From Silicimonas sp. (GTDB lineage: Bacteria; Pseudomonadota; Alphaproteobacteria; Rhodobacterales; Rhodobacteraceae), in NCBI GenBank assembly GCA_022820365.1, contig JAJEFO010000001.1, forward strand, positions 1 to 64,000: a stretch of 64,000 nucleotides of DNA, given 5' to 3'. The position numbers were made by a program, and so were the translations under genes. This document shows positions 11,159 through 20,735 of this stretch, piece after piece. Below the pieces are notes generated by a model. It was not told the DNA's origin. It was given only the letters and a program-made list of their open reading frames with translations, and did not search any database. Numbering within the stretch: the first letter of the stretch is position 1; the number at the start of each line of letters is the position of its first letter.

Positions 11159-11776
11159 TCACGCCTCCAGTTCGGCGTCCCAATACAGGAAATCGAACCA
11201 GGTCTCGTGCAGGTGATTTGGCGGGAATTTCCGGCCTTGGTTACGGAGCTTGACCGCGTCAGGCCGCCGCGGTGTACGACGCAGCGACATGCCCGCCTGA
11301 GCGAGCGAGCTCGCGCCTTTGCGAAGGTTGCACTTCGCACAAGCCGCAACCACGTTTTCCCAGCTCGTCGTGCCGCCACGAGACCGGGGAACGACATGGT
11401 CGAAAGTCAACTCTCCCCGGGCGCCACAGTACTGGCACCGGAACTCGTCGCGAAGAAACAGGTTGAACCGCGTGAAGGCCACCCGCTTCTGCGGGTGAAC
11501 ATAGTCCTTCAGGACGACCACGGACGGAATGTGGATTTCCGTGGACGGGCTGCGGACAACCTCGTCATATCGTGCAAGGACATCCACCCGATGCAGCCAC
11601 ACGGCCTTGACCGCTTCCTGCCAAGGCCAAAGCGACAGCGGGAAGTAGCTCAGCGGCCTGTAGTCGGCGTTCAACACCAACGCAGGATGATGCCTGAGGC
11701 TCTTCGGTTCCCGCACAAAACTTGTTCTGAAACTTCCACTCATTTGCCGTTTCATCCGTCTTCCGTGGCCGCGCAC
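11159..11776 (-). CDS. HNH endonuclease family protein
   Basis: FRCQYCGARGELTFDHVVPRSRGGTTSWENVVAACAKCNLRKG (HNH with zinc cysteines). Confidence 0.9.
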   Translation of the reverse strand: MRGHGRRMKRQMSGSFRTSFVREPKSLRHHPALVLNADYRPLSYFPLSLWPWQEAVKAVWLHRVDVLARYDEVVRSPSTEIHIPSVVVLKDYVHPQKRVAFTRFNLFLRDEFRCQYCGARGELTFDHVVPRSRGGTTSWENVVAACAKCNLRKGASSLAQAGMSLRRTPRRPDAVKLRNQGRKFPPNHLHETWFDFLYWDAELEA

Positions 11777-11921
11777 ATCCCTGCCAAGGGTGGCCCGATT
11801 TCCGGGCGACTATATATGGCGGTGTCCGCATGACAAGCCCCATGAATGTTGAGTGGTGTCGCAGGGGCATGTGACAAAACCGCGACAAGTTTTCCACAGA
11901 CTTGCCCACAGGTTCAGGTCG

Positions 11922-12596
11922 TCAGGATCCGTCCGATTCGATTCCGAGCCGCTGCCGAATGAAATTCAGCGCCACAGAGAGCCCGTCGGGCGAAATCCCG
12001 TGCCCCGTTCCCTCCATCACATGGCTTGATACCTCGAAGCGCGCGGCCTCCAGCGCTCCTGTCGCCGCTCCAAGTTCGGCAAAGGGAACCATTTCGTCGG
12101 CGTCCCCATGAACAAGCAACGTCGGCGGGCGCGATTTCGCCTCGTCGGCGATGCAGCCCGGAAACATCAGCCGGCCAGAGAACCCCACGATCCCGGCCAC
12201 GGGATCTGCCCGTCTTGGCGCAACATGCAGACCAATCATCGTGCCTTGGCTGAACCCGAAGAGCAAAAGGCGACCAGGATCAAGGTCTTCGTCCGCCAGG
12301 AGCTTGTCAATGAAGGCATCAAGCAGTCTTGCGGACCGAACCAGCTCTTCGACCATCGCGGTTTCAGTCGACCCGTCGAGCCACGGGAGAGGAAACCACT
12401 GGAAGCCAGTCGGGTTCATCACAGAAGGGGTCGGCGCATCGACGGCCACAAAGACGGTATCGGGAAGCACTAGCGCAACGTGCTCGCCGATTCCGAGTAA
12501 GTCTGCACCGTCCGCTCCATATCCGTGAAGGAACAGCACGAGCGAGCTGTCATTGCCGGAAGCACTGCCCCGGCGCTTGCTGTTCAACTCGCTCAT
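11922..12596 (-). CDS. Phospholipase/carboxylesterase family alpha/beta hydrolase
   Basis: LVLFLHGYGADGADLLGIGEH, LFGFSQGTMIGLHVA, THGHGISPDG; start placed at internal ATG (MSELNSK). Confidence 0.85.
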   Translation of the reverse strand: MSELNSKRRGSASGNDSSLVLFLHGYGADGADLLGIGEHVALVLPDTVFVAVDAPTPSVMNPTGFQWFPLPWLDGSTETAMVEELVRSARLLDAFIDKLLADEDLDPGRLLLFGFSQGTMIGLHVAPRRADPVAGIVGFSGRLMFPGCIADEAKSRPPTLLVHGDADEMVPFAELGAATGALEAARFEVSSHVMEGTGHGISPDGLSVALNFIRQRLGIESDGS

Positions 12597-13231
12597 CGCA
12601 CTCCTTCCCTCTGTTTCGCGGCCCGGTAATACGCCCAGAGCAGCCGCGCGGCGACGCCTCGCCACGGCGACCATGCCTCCGCCATCTGCCGCAATTCGCG
12701 TTCCGTCGGTCTTTCCGGTCTCTCGAACAAAATGCGCGCCGCTTCTTGAAGCGCAAGGTCGCCGGGCGCGAAGACGTCGGCACGGCCAAGAGAGAACATC
12801 GTGTAGATCTCAGCCGTCCAGCGGCCAATTCCGGGGACCTGGACGAGCGCCTCGATGACTTCTTCCGTGGGCTTCTCCCGCAAACGGCTGAATCGGATTC
12901 CCGACGTTGCGAGTTCGCGGGCATAGCGCATCTTCTGGCGCGACAGGCCGCACGCACGTAGCTCGTCATCGCTGGCTGCAACTATCTTGCGCGGGCCGGT
13001 CAGCCCGGCGGCCTTCAATCGCCCCCAGATCGCATCGGCCGCCGCCACGGAAACCTGCTGGCTGACAATGGCATCGAGAAGCGGCGCAAATCCGTCCTTG
13101 CGCCGTCGAAGCGGCAACGGCCCGGTCATGGCCAAGGCCTTGCGAAAGCGCGGCTCGCGCCTCGAGAGGTAATCGGCACCTTCAGCAACGCAGGCAGGCG
13201 TCTCGATGATGCGGCCTATTGTCTCTGACAC
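12593..13231 (-). CDS. DNA-3-methyladenine glycosylase II (AlkA/HhH-GPD)
   Basis: FAPLLDAIVSQQVSVAAADAIWGRL ... VQVPGIGRWTAEIYTMFSLGRADVFAPGDLALQEA; GTG start inferred (SETIGRIIETP). Confidence 0.87.
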   Translation of the reverse strand: MSETIGRIIETPACVAEGADYLSRREPRFRKALAMTGPLPLRRRKDGFAPLLDAIVSQQVSVAAADAIWGRLKAAGLTGPRKIVAASDDELRACGLSRQKMRYARELATSGIRFSRLREKPTEEVIEALVQVPGIGRWTAEIYTMFSLGRADVFAPGDLALQEAARILFERPERPTERELRQMAEAWSPWRGVAARLLWAYYRAAKQREGVR

Positions 13232-13328
13232 GATGTCCTCCCGAACGGCGCGCGGACGGTAGATGCAAGAACGACAAAACGGAAGCCCCGACCTTGCCGA
13301 CGCCGATTGAACGGAGTACCGGGCTTGC

Positions 13329-14549
13329 ATGCTGGAGAATTCCGCCCTTTCCATGGCACGAAGGAACGTGACGGTCCTGGTGATCGCCCAGGGATATCTC
13401 GGTGCGCAGATGCCGATGATGTTCATCGTGTCCGCTCTTGCCGGGCAGTCGCTTGCGCCAAATGCCTGCCTTGCCACGCTGCCGATCTCGTTGATCGTGC
13501 TGGGATCCATGCTGGCGGCCACGCCGCTCTCGAGCATCATGCAACGGCACGGACGCGCGCTCGGCTTCGTGATCGGGGCGACGGGCGGTGCCATCGGCGC
13601 GGCGCTGGCGGCGTGGGGCCTTGCCACGGGAAGCTTCGTGCTCTTCCTGATCGGTTCGGCGTTCGCCGGCATGTACCTGTCGTCCCAGGGCTTCTTCCGA
13701 TTTGCGGCGGCCGACACGGCGTCCGAGGCATTTCGCCCAAAGGCGATCAGCTACGTCATTGCGGCGGGGCTGGCGAGTGCAGTGATCGGCCCTCAACTGG
13801 TCAAGGTGACAGCCGATGCCTCCGCCGTCCCGTTTCTCGGCACGTTTCTCGCGATCATCGTGATCAACGTGAGCGGAGCGTTCCTTTTCCTGCTTCTGGA
13901 CATTCCGAAGCCGAAAGCCGTCGAGATCTCCGAGAATGCCAGGACCCGCCTTGAACTCCTGAAGTCCCCCAAGGTGCTGGTGGCGATCATCTGCGCGATG
14001 GTTTCCTATGCCCTGATGAATCTCGTGATGACGTCCACCCCTCTCGCGGTGGTCGGCTGCGGCTTCAGCAAGAACAACGCCGCCGACGTCGTCTCGGCGC
14101 ACGTTCTGGCCATGTTCGCACCTTCGTTCTTCACAGGGCACCTGATTGCTCGCTTCGGCGCGGAACGGATCGTTGCCATCGGGCTTGCGATCCTCGCGGC
14201 AGCCGGAGGCGTTGGCCTTTCAGGGACCGATCTCAGCGACTTTTTTGGCACGCTCATTCTCTTGGGGCTGGGCTGGAACTTCGGCTTCATCGGTGCAACC
14301 GCGATGCTCTCGAATGCACATTCGCCCGAGGAGCGCGGCCGGGTTCAAGGCCTGAACGACACGATTGTGTTCGGCTGCGTGACGCTGGCGTCACTTTCGT
14401 CCGGCGGGCTGATGAACTGCACCGGCGGTTCGGCGGTTGAGGGCTGGACCTCCGTTAACCTTGCAATGGCTCCGTTCCTGGCGCTGGCGGGAGGTGCCCT
14501 GCTCTGGTTGACGCTTGCGCGCAGAGCGCCAAGTCGGGCAGCGAATTGA
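13329..14549 (+). CDS. MFS transporter
   Basis: 406 aa, 12 hydrophobic segments; MFS loop-like motifs. Confidence 0.85.
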   Translation: MLENSALSMARRNVTVLVIAQGYLGAQMPMMFIVSALAGQSLAPNACLATLPISLIVLGSMLAATPLSSIMQRHGRALGFVIGATGGAIGAALAAWGLATGSFVLFLIGSAFAGMYLSSQGFFRFAAADTASEAFRPKAISYVIAAGLASAVIGPQLVKVTADASAVPFLGTFLAIIVINVSGAFLFLLLDIPKPKAVEISENARTRLELLKSPKVLVAIICAMVSYALMNLVMTSTPLAVVGCGFSKNNAADVVSAHVLAMFAPSFFTGHLIARFGAERIVAIGLAILAAAGGVGLSGTDLSDFFGTLILLGLGWNFGFIGATAMLSNAHSPEERGRVQGLNDTIVFGCVTLASLSSGGLMNCTGGSAVEGWTSVNLAMAPFLALAGGALLWLTLARRAPSRAAN

Positions 14550-14583
14550 CTGCGGCAACGGAGATGCCTCTGAATTTCAGGAA

Positions 14584-14610
14584 GAAAAAAACGCCCGCAC
14601 AAGGCGGGCG
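14584..14610 (-). terminator. Intrinsic terminator (minus strand)
   Basis: Minus strand: CGCCCGC-cttgt-GCGGGCG followed by TTTTTTT. Confidence 0.75.
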
Positions 14611-14665
14611 CTTAGTTATTGAGGCAGGTTTCATACAGGCAAGAAACCTATCGAGCAGTGCCCCG
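14584..14665 (-). ncRNA. Candidate small RNA (~75-80 nt) with two stem-loops and intrinsic terminator
   Basis: Minus strand: TTGGAG-N17-TATAAG promoter-like elements, then AGGTTTC-ttgcctgtat-GAAACCT hairpin, then terminator; no minus-strand CDS uses this terminator. Confidence 0.4.
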
Positions 14666-14762
14666 CTTATACGCCACGTTGCGCAGAACTCCAAGTCAAA
14701 AGTTTGACAACTTCGGAATCGCCCTTTAGGCCGCCCGAAACCATGTCGAAGGAAGGACGTCC

Positions 14763-16571
14763 ATGACGATGAACCTGTATCGCAGCCTTTCGCTGACTGC
14801 GGCCTTTCTCGTGGCGGCAGGATCAGGGCATGCCGAGCCAAGACACGGCATAGCTATGTATGGCGCCCCCGCGCTACCACCGGATTTTGTGTCTTTGCCC
14901 TATGCAAACCCGGATGCGCCCAAGGGCGGCCGCATCGTCCAGGGAGAGGTCGGAAGCTTTGACTCGCTCAATCCGCATATCCTGAAAGGCCGTGTTCCGT
15001 GGCAACTCAGGTTTCTGGCCCACGAGAGCCTCATGGGCCGAAATTACGACGAACCGTTCTCTCTGTACGGTCTCCTTGCCGAATCAATCGAGGTGCCCGA
15101 CGACCGCTCTTGGGTCGAGTTCACGCTGCGGCCGGAAGCCAGGTTCTCCGACGGTACGCCGGTCACCGCCGATGACGTTCTCTGGTCCTTCGAGACGCTC
15201 GGGACCGTGGGGCATCCGCGTTACCACGGATCATGGAAAAAGGTAGCTGGCGCCGAACGCACGGGCGAGCGAAGCGTGAGATTCACGTTCAGCGTGCGCG
15301 ACGACGAGCTTCCGCTGATCCTGGGTCTCCGGCCAATCCTCAAGAAGTCGCAATGGGAGGGCCGGGACTTTGCGGCATCGGGCACCGGAATTATTCCGGT
15401 CTCCTCCGCACCTTACGTGATTTCCGACTTTGAACCCGGGCGCTACGTGGTCTTGACCAGAAATCCAGACTACTGGGGCTACGGCGTCGTCCCCTATCGA
15501 CGCGGAACGGCGAACCTCGACGAGATCAGGATGGAATTCTTTGCTGACGGCACGGCGATGTTCGAAGCCTTCAAGGGCGGATTGCTGACCACCTCGCGCG
15601 AAACCAGCGTTCAAAAATGGAACAGCCAGTACAACTTCCCGGCCGTTCAGTCGGGCGATGTCGTCAAGTCCTACATCCCTCACAAACGTCCGTCTGGAAT
15701 ACGCGGCCTCGTGATGAACACGCGGCGACCGCAGCTTCAGGACTGGCGGGTACGAGAGGCATTGATCACGGCATTCAACTTCGAATTCATCAATCAGACG
15801 ATCAATGGCGAGCCACAGTCCCGCATCACGTCTTACTTTTCAAACTCAATCCTTGGCATGAGCAGCGGGCCTGCCGAAGGCCGCGTGCAGGAATTCCTCG
15901 AGCCCTTTGCATCGGAACTCCTGCCCGGCGCGCTCGAAGGCTACGAGCTTCCCGCCGGAGACGGCACGGAGCGAAATCGAAAGAATCTGAGAACCGCACT
16001 GTCTCTCATGGGCCAAGCCGGCTGGTCGCTCAGGGACGGCAAGTTGAGGAACGAGGCTGGCTATACCTTCGGCTTCGAGATTCTCCTTTCTTCCGGGTCC
16101 ACCGAGACGCACCAGATCGTGGACATATACTCGTCGGCGCTGGAGCGCATGGGCGTTGACCTCACCGTCACAACGGTGGATGCCGCCGAATTCAAGGAAC
16201 GCACGAACAGGTTCGACTTCGACATGACGTGGTATGCGAGAGGCATGTCGCTCTCGCCCGGGAACGAGCAGAACCTCTACTGGAGTTCTGAAGCTGCAGA
16301 CACCGAGGGAAGCCGGAACTGGATGGGTGTCCGGAGTCCTGCAATCGAGGCCATGATCGAGCAGCTCTTGACGTCCAGGAGCCAGGACGACTTCGTCGCC
16401 GCAACCAAGGCCCTTGACAGGGTCCTGACAACAGGGCGCTATGTGATTCCAATCTGGCATGTACCGGTCTCACGGATCGCGCATGCAAGGCAGCTGCGAT
16501 ACCCGGACAAGCTGCCGATGTATGGGGACTGGATCGGTTTCCAGCCTGATGTCTGGTGGTATGAGGAGTGA
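14763..16571 (+). CDS. Family-5 extracellular solute-binding protein (YejA-like, oligopeptide ABC transporter)
   Basis: 602 aa; HGIAMYGAPALPPDFVSLPYANPDAPKGG, FTLRPEARFSDGTPVTADDVLWSFE. Confidence 0.9.
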   Translation: MTMNLYRSLSLTAAFLVAAGSGHAEPRHGIAMYGAPALPPDFVSLPYANPDAPKGGRIVQGEVGSFDSLNPHILKGRVPWQLRFLAHESLMGRNYDEPFSLYGLLAESIEVPDDRSWVEFTLRPEARFSDGTPVTADDVLWSFETLGTVGHPRYHGSWKKVAGAERTGERSVRFTFSVRDDELPLILGLRPILKKSQWEGRDFAASGTGIIPVSSAPYVISDFEPGRYVVLTRNPDYWGYGVVPYRRGTANLDEIRMEFFADGTAMFEAFKGGLLTTSRETSVQKWNSQYNFPAVQSGDVVKSYIPHKRPSGIRGLVMNTRRPQLQDWRVREALITAFNFEFINQTINGEPQSRITSYFSNSILGMSSGPAEGRVQEFLEPFASELLPGALEGYELPAGDGTERNRKNLRTALSLMGQAGWSLRDGKLRNEAGYTFGFEILLSSGSTETHQIVDIYSSALERMGVDLTVTTVDAAEFKERTNRFDFDMTWYARGMSLSPGNEQNLYWSSEAADTEGSRNWMGVRSPAIEAMIEQLLTSRSQDDFVAATKALDRVLTTGRYVIPIWHVPVSRIAHARQLRYPDKLPMYGDWIGFQPDVWWYEE

Positions 16572-16575
16572 CGAA

Positions 16576-16695
16576 ATGCGAAAGACCTTACTGCTTGCGA
16601 TGCTCTTGCTGGGACTCGCCGCGTGCAATACGATCGAAGGCATCGGAAGCGACGTGTCGGCAGGCGCTAGCGCCGTAGGCGACGTGCTGTCGTAG
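16576..16695 (+). CDS. Entericidin-like small lipoprotein
   Basis: MRKTLLLAMLLLGLAACNTIEGIGSDVSAGASAVGDVLS; lipobox LAAC. Confidence 0.8.
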   Translation: MRKTLLLAMLLLGLAACNTIEGIGSDVSAGASAVGDVLS

Positions 16696-16816
16696 CCTTC
16701 ACTTCCGACACGCAGGTGCGCGCACGGAAAGCCAGAGCGCCTTCCGTGCCGCAAGACCTTCACTTGCCGCCGCCCGCGCTCTGAGCAAGAAGGCTCTCGG
16801 CGACAAGGATGCAAAC

Positions 16817-17386
16817 TTGGCACGCATCGCGGTCAACTGCCTCGGCCGAATGGGCAAAATTCTGCTCCGACGACTCTTTGACGACAAGCGCGTCAGCGAA
16901 CTTGTCCTGTTGAACGAACCCTGCGCCGACATAGAGCAGCATGCCCTACTGCTGGAATTCGACACGGTTCATGGCCGCTGGGACCATGACATCGAGGCAA
17001 GGGGCGATCAACTCTCGGTCTCGGGGCACGCGATGCGGTGTACGCAGGTCAAGGAAATTCGCGACCTGCCTCTTCAGAATTACAGCATCGATCTTGCAGT
17101 CGACTGCACCGGCGACCACAATTCCGCAGCGAAGCTGCACTCCCAGCTGGTCTTCGCGTTCGCCAAGAGCGAACGTGTCGCCATGGATGTTGGATTCTAC
17201 TGCATGTCGAACGCTGTTGGCCGCCTCGTCGGCACGTTGCTTTCCGGTCTCTGCCGTCAGTTGTGGGGTGTTGCGGGCTGTCTTACGACGGCGGCAATCA
17301 TGTCGGCTCTGAGCTTTCTTGCGGCCGGGCGCTTGGCGCGACGAATTTCAATCCGCGCACAGGCAGACATACACGATCAACATTGA
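16817..17386 (+). pseudogene. Chimeric ORF: N-terminus of ars-type glyceraldehyde-3-phosphate dehydrogenase fused in frame to C-terminus of ArsJ organoarsenical MFS exporter
   Basis: MARIAVNCLGRMGKILLRRLF...LLEFDTVHGRWDHDI...DLAVDCTG (GAPDH) then AKLHSQLVFAFAKSERVAMDVGFYCMSNAVGRLVGTLLSGL (ArsJ C-terminal segment). Confidence 0.7.
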
Positions 17387-17538
17387 ACGAACGCCGCCGA
17401 CAATCTTGACGATCAGGAATATGACTCCTTCAACGCAAAGATCGTTGAACCCAAGGCCGCTCAATGCCGCAGATTGCGCCGCAAACATCAGAAGAGCAGT
17501 CTCTTGCACATGCTGCGAAGGGGTGCGAACGATGGCAA

Positions 17539-18186
17539 ATGCCCATCAAGCTGGACATCTTGAGCGACCCCATCTGCCCATGGTGCTACATCGGCAAGAG
17601 CAGCCTCGACGGCGCGCTTGAGCTGCGTCCTGATCATCCGTTCCAAATCGAATGGCACCCGTTTCAGTTGAATCCCGAAATGCCCCTCGGCGGCATGGAG
17701 CGACAGACCTATCTCGACAAGAAGTTTGGCGGACACGAGAACGCCAAACAGGTTTACGACCGAATTGCCGAGGCCGCAAAGGCCAACGGTCTGAAACTCG
17801 ACCTCGACGGGATCAAGCGAACACCCAACACGATCGACGCCCACCGCCTGATCCACTGGTCAGGTCTGGAAGGGTGCCAGGGTGAGACAGTCATCCTCCT
17901 CTTCAAGGCATATTTCGAGGAATGCAGGGACATTGGAGACCGTTCGGAACTGCTTGAAATCGCAGAAGTCGTCGGCCTTGGTCGCGCCATGACCGAACGG
18001 CTGCTTGGCAGCAATGCAGACATCGAGGAAACGCGCGCAAGGGATGCGCATGCAAGGAATCGCGGTGTGGCCGGCGTGCCCACATTCGTCGTTGCGGACC
18101 GCCACGTCATACAAGGTGCGCAACCAAAGAACCTTTGGCTGAGGGTCATGGATGAATTGTACGAGCAAGCCGAGGCATCTTCGTGA
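17539..18186 (+). CDS. DsbA-family (FrnE/2-hydroxychromene-2-carboxylate isomerase-like) oxidoreductase
   Basis: LDILSDPICPWCYIGKSSLDGAL, RGVAGVPTFVVADRHVIQGAQP. Confidence 0.88.
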   Translation: MPIKLDILSDPICPWCYIGKSSLDGALELRPDHPFQIEWHPFQLNPEMPLGGMERQTYLDKKFGGHENAKQVYDRIAEAAKANGLKLDLDGIKRTPNTIDAHRLIHWSGLEGCQGETVILLFKAYFEECRDIGDRSELLEIAEVVGLGRAMTERLLGSNADIEETRARDAHARNRGVAGVPTFVVADRHVIQGAQPKNLWLRVMDELYEQAEASS

Positions 18187-19406
18187 CTGGAGTCGACAGG
18201 GAAGAAGCCAACCGCGCTTCGATCACCGCGTCCCGTGCAGAACTCATTGCCATCATTGCCATGATGGCAGCAACGGTCGCCTTCGCGACGGATGCCATGC
18301 TTCCCGCCTTTCCGGACATCAGCGCGGACCTCAGCCCGAATGACCCGAATCGCGCGCAGCTTGTCATAGCGTCGTTCATGGTCGGGCTTGGCGTGGGGAC
18401 TCTCTTTGCCGGACCGCTCTGCGATGCCTTTGGTCGCCAGGCCATCACGATTGCAGGAACCGTTATCATCATTTTCTTTGCTATCGTGTCAGCGCTTACA
18501 CAGAGCCTCGAGGTGTTGCTTGTCGCCCGGTTCCTCCAAGGCATGGGATCGGCAGGACCGCGCGTTGCAAGCATGGCCATCGTGCGTGACCTGTTCCGAG
18601 GTCGCGAAATGGCCCGGATCCTGAGTTTCGTCATTTTGGTATTCACGCTCGCTCCGGTGTTTGCACCGTCGATCGGATGGCTTCTCACCCAGGGATTCGG
18701 CTGGCGCTCGATCTTTGCCTCCTTTGCCGTCTTTTCGATCATCTCGACCGGCTGGCTGATGCTCAGGCTTCCCGAGACCCTGCCCCACAAAGAACGACGA
18801 TCACTTCGCGCCCGAGAGCTTGCCGACGGCCTGCTGGAGGTGTTTTCCAATCGCCAGGTCATGCTGGCAATCGGCTGCCAGTCGTTGGTCTTCGCCGTGC
18901 TGATGTCGACATTGCTGTCAAGCCAGCAAGTCTTCGACAAGGTATTCGATCGCGGTGCAGGCTTTCCGCTCTGGTTTGCACTGATGGCGGCCCTGGCAGC
19001 TGGAGCAAGCGTGATGAATGCAGCCATCGTGGTGCGCGTCGGCATGCGAAAGGTGGTCCGGATGGCCCTGCTCGTTCACAGCAGCATCACCGCCATGTTT
19101 CTGCTTGCAATGATCATCGGCGTGCTTCCGGCATCTTGGCTGTTTCCGGTTGGATTTCTCTGGTGCACGTCGGTCTTTCAACTGGCGGGCTTCGCGCTCG
19201 GCAACATCAATGCGATCGCCATGGAACCAATGGGCCACATGGCCGGGCTTGCCGCATCGATCATCACTTCTGTCGCAACGATCGCGTCGATCGTGATTGC
19301 TGCGCCAGTTGGCCAGGCGTTTGACGGAACCCTCGTGCCACTGACTTCAGCAACATTCGTTCTCACGGCGCTAGCGCTTCTGCTGGCGCACCGACTTGAA
19401 GGATGA
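18183..19406 (+). CDS. Multidrug-type MFS transporter (Bcr/CflA family)
   Basis: ATVAFATDAMLPAFPDISADL ... FAGPLCDAFGRQ ... RFLQGMGSAGPRVASMAIVRDLFRGREMARI. Confidence 0.88.
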   Translation: MTGVDREEANRASITASRAELIAIIAMMAATVAFATDAMLPAFPDISADLSPNDPNRAQLVIASFMVGLGVGTLFAGPLCDAFGRQAITIAGTVIIIFFAIVSALTQSLEVLLVARFLQGMGSAGPRVASMAIVRDLFRGREMARILSFVILVFTLAPVFAPSIGWLLTQGFGWRSIFASFAVFSIISTGWLMLRLPETLPHKERRSLRARELADGLLEVFSNRQVMLAIGCQSLVFAVLMSTLLSSQQVFDKVFDRGAGFPLWFALMAALAAGASVMNAAIVVRVGMRKVVRMALLVHSSITAMFLLAMIIGVLPASWLFPVGFLWCTSVFQLAGFALGNINAIAMEPMGHMAGLAASIITSVATIASIVIAAPVGQAFDGTLVPLTSATFVLTALALLLAHRLEG

Positions 19407-19689
19407 TTGCAATAGCATATCATGACAGGGAACCGGCGCCACGAATGCGCAGATGGCTGACGTGAGGGACGCGCCTGTTGGGTCCTTCCGGCCGTGGCGT
19501 TCCCGGGCCCGCAACCTGGCGAGGAGCGAAGAAGCAGCTTCGGAACCACCTGCATCCCTTCATGACGTCGTGGAACGGAAGATCGCCACCGGCCATGAAT
19601 CGCCCGCGACTCCCGGAATGCTCTGACAACAAGGCGGCTCCCCAAGCCTGCAAGTGCTCGTGCCGCGCTGCACTCAGGCCAATGAGTGG

Positions 19690-20277
19690 TCAGCCGGGAA
19701 CCGCCGACCTGCCCGCCAGTCGCTGCCGCTTCTTCGCGAGCACCTTATGCCGTTCTTTCCATTTGTAATCCGGATCTTCCAAGACCGGCACAAAGGTCAG
19801 CGTGCCGCCCAAGCGCCAGGGATCAAGCACGATGCCACGCTCGAAACCGTCGCCCTTTCGACTTATTACCGCGGTGCTGTGTTCGATGCGGAGCGGATTG
19901 AAGGCGTTCGCGATTGCCCTGTGGACTTCCAGCGTTTCCAGGCGCTCGGCAAGCAGGCGCGCTTCCATGTCTTCGGCCCAATGCCAGCAAAGACCGCGTT
20001 CCTTGATCCCCAGATTTACCTGCGTGTTGTGCCACAATGGCGAACCCGTGATCCGGTAGGATACGGCGAGCTCGCGTGAATGCTGTAATGCAACCCGGGC
20101 AGCACGCTCGGCCTCCTCTGCACTGACTCCGGGTCCGAGCGCAAGGATCATGCTTTCGAGTGATGCGACTTCACTTGCGCTTGGAGGGCCATGTTGTGCA
20201 GGGGTGGTGCCGCAGCCTGAAAGCGACAGGAGCGCTAGCAGAACGACGAAAACTCTGAGGATCTGAAACACGTTCAT
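19690..20277 (-). CDS. Putative lipoprotein of unknown function
   Basis: MNVFQILRVFVVLLALLSLSGCGTTPAQ (lipobox LSGC) with coherent 195-aa frame. Confidence 0.65.
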   Translation of the reverse strand: MNVFQILRVFVVLLALLSLSGCGTTPAQHGPPSASEVASLESMILALGPGVSAEEAERAARVALQHSRELAVSYRITGSPLWHNTQVNLGIKERGLCWHWAEDMEARLLAERLETLEVHRAIANAFNPLRIEHSTAVISRKGDGFERGIVLDPWRLGGTLTFVPVLEDPDYKWKERHKVLAKKRQRLAGRSAVPG

Positions 20278-20735
20278 CAAATCAATCCTGCGTGGCCAGT
20301 CGCGTTCAAGGTTATCCGGCGGACAGCCGATTGTCGAGAAATCCACGGAGACATGGACGTCTCTGCGAGGCGCGCAATTCGAACTAGGCATGACCTGGTG
20401 CTTCCTTGCTTGCGTAACTCAAGAATTGAAGTCCGGTTCAGGCAGTCGAACTTGGGCGACCGCTCCACAATCATGAGAGCCACGAGTTCAGGGCGGCCCA
20501 TTCAACCGTTACGACCGGATCGCGAGGGACGTCTGGATGACGAGTTACATATTGCGCTGCGGAACCGATCCAGCGGTTGAAATGCGCATGCCGAAGGCGA
20601 TCGGACCTTTAACGCGGAACAGAACAACGTGACGCGAGAACGGCGAATGTGCACTGCGTCCGACGACCAGTGGTGGAACTCCAGCTCCGATGGCCCCGGC
20701 GCGTTCGCGCACGGCACTGCAGACTCACGCTACAG

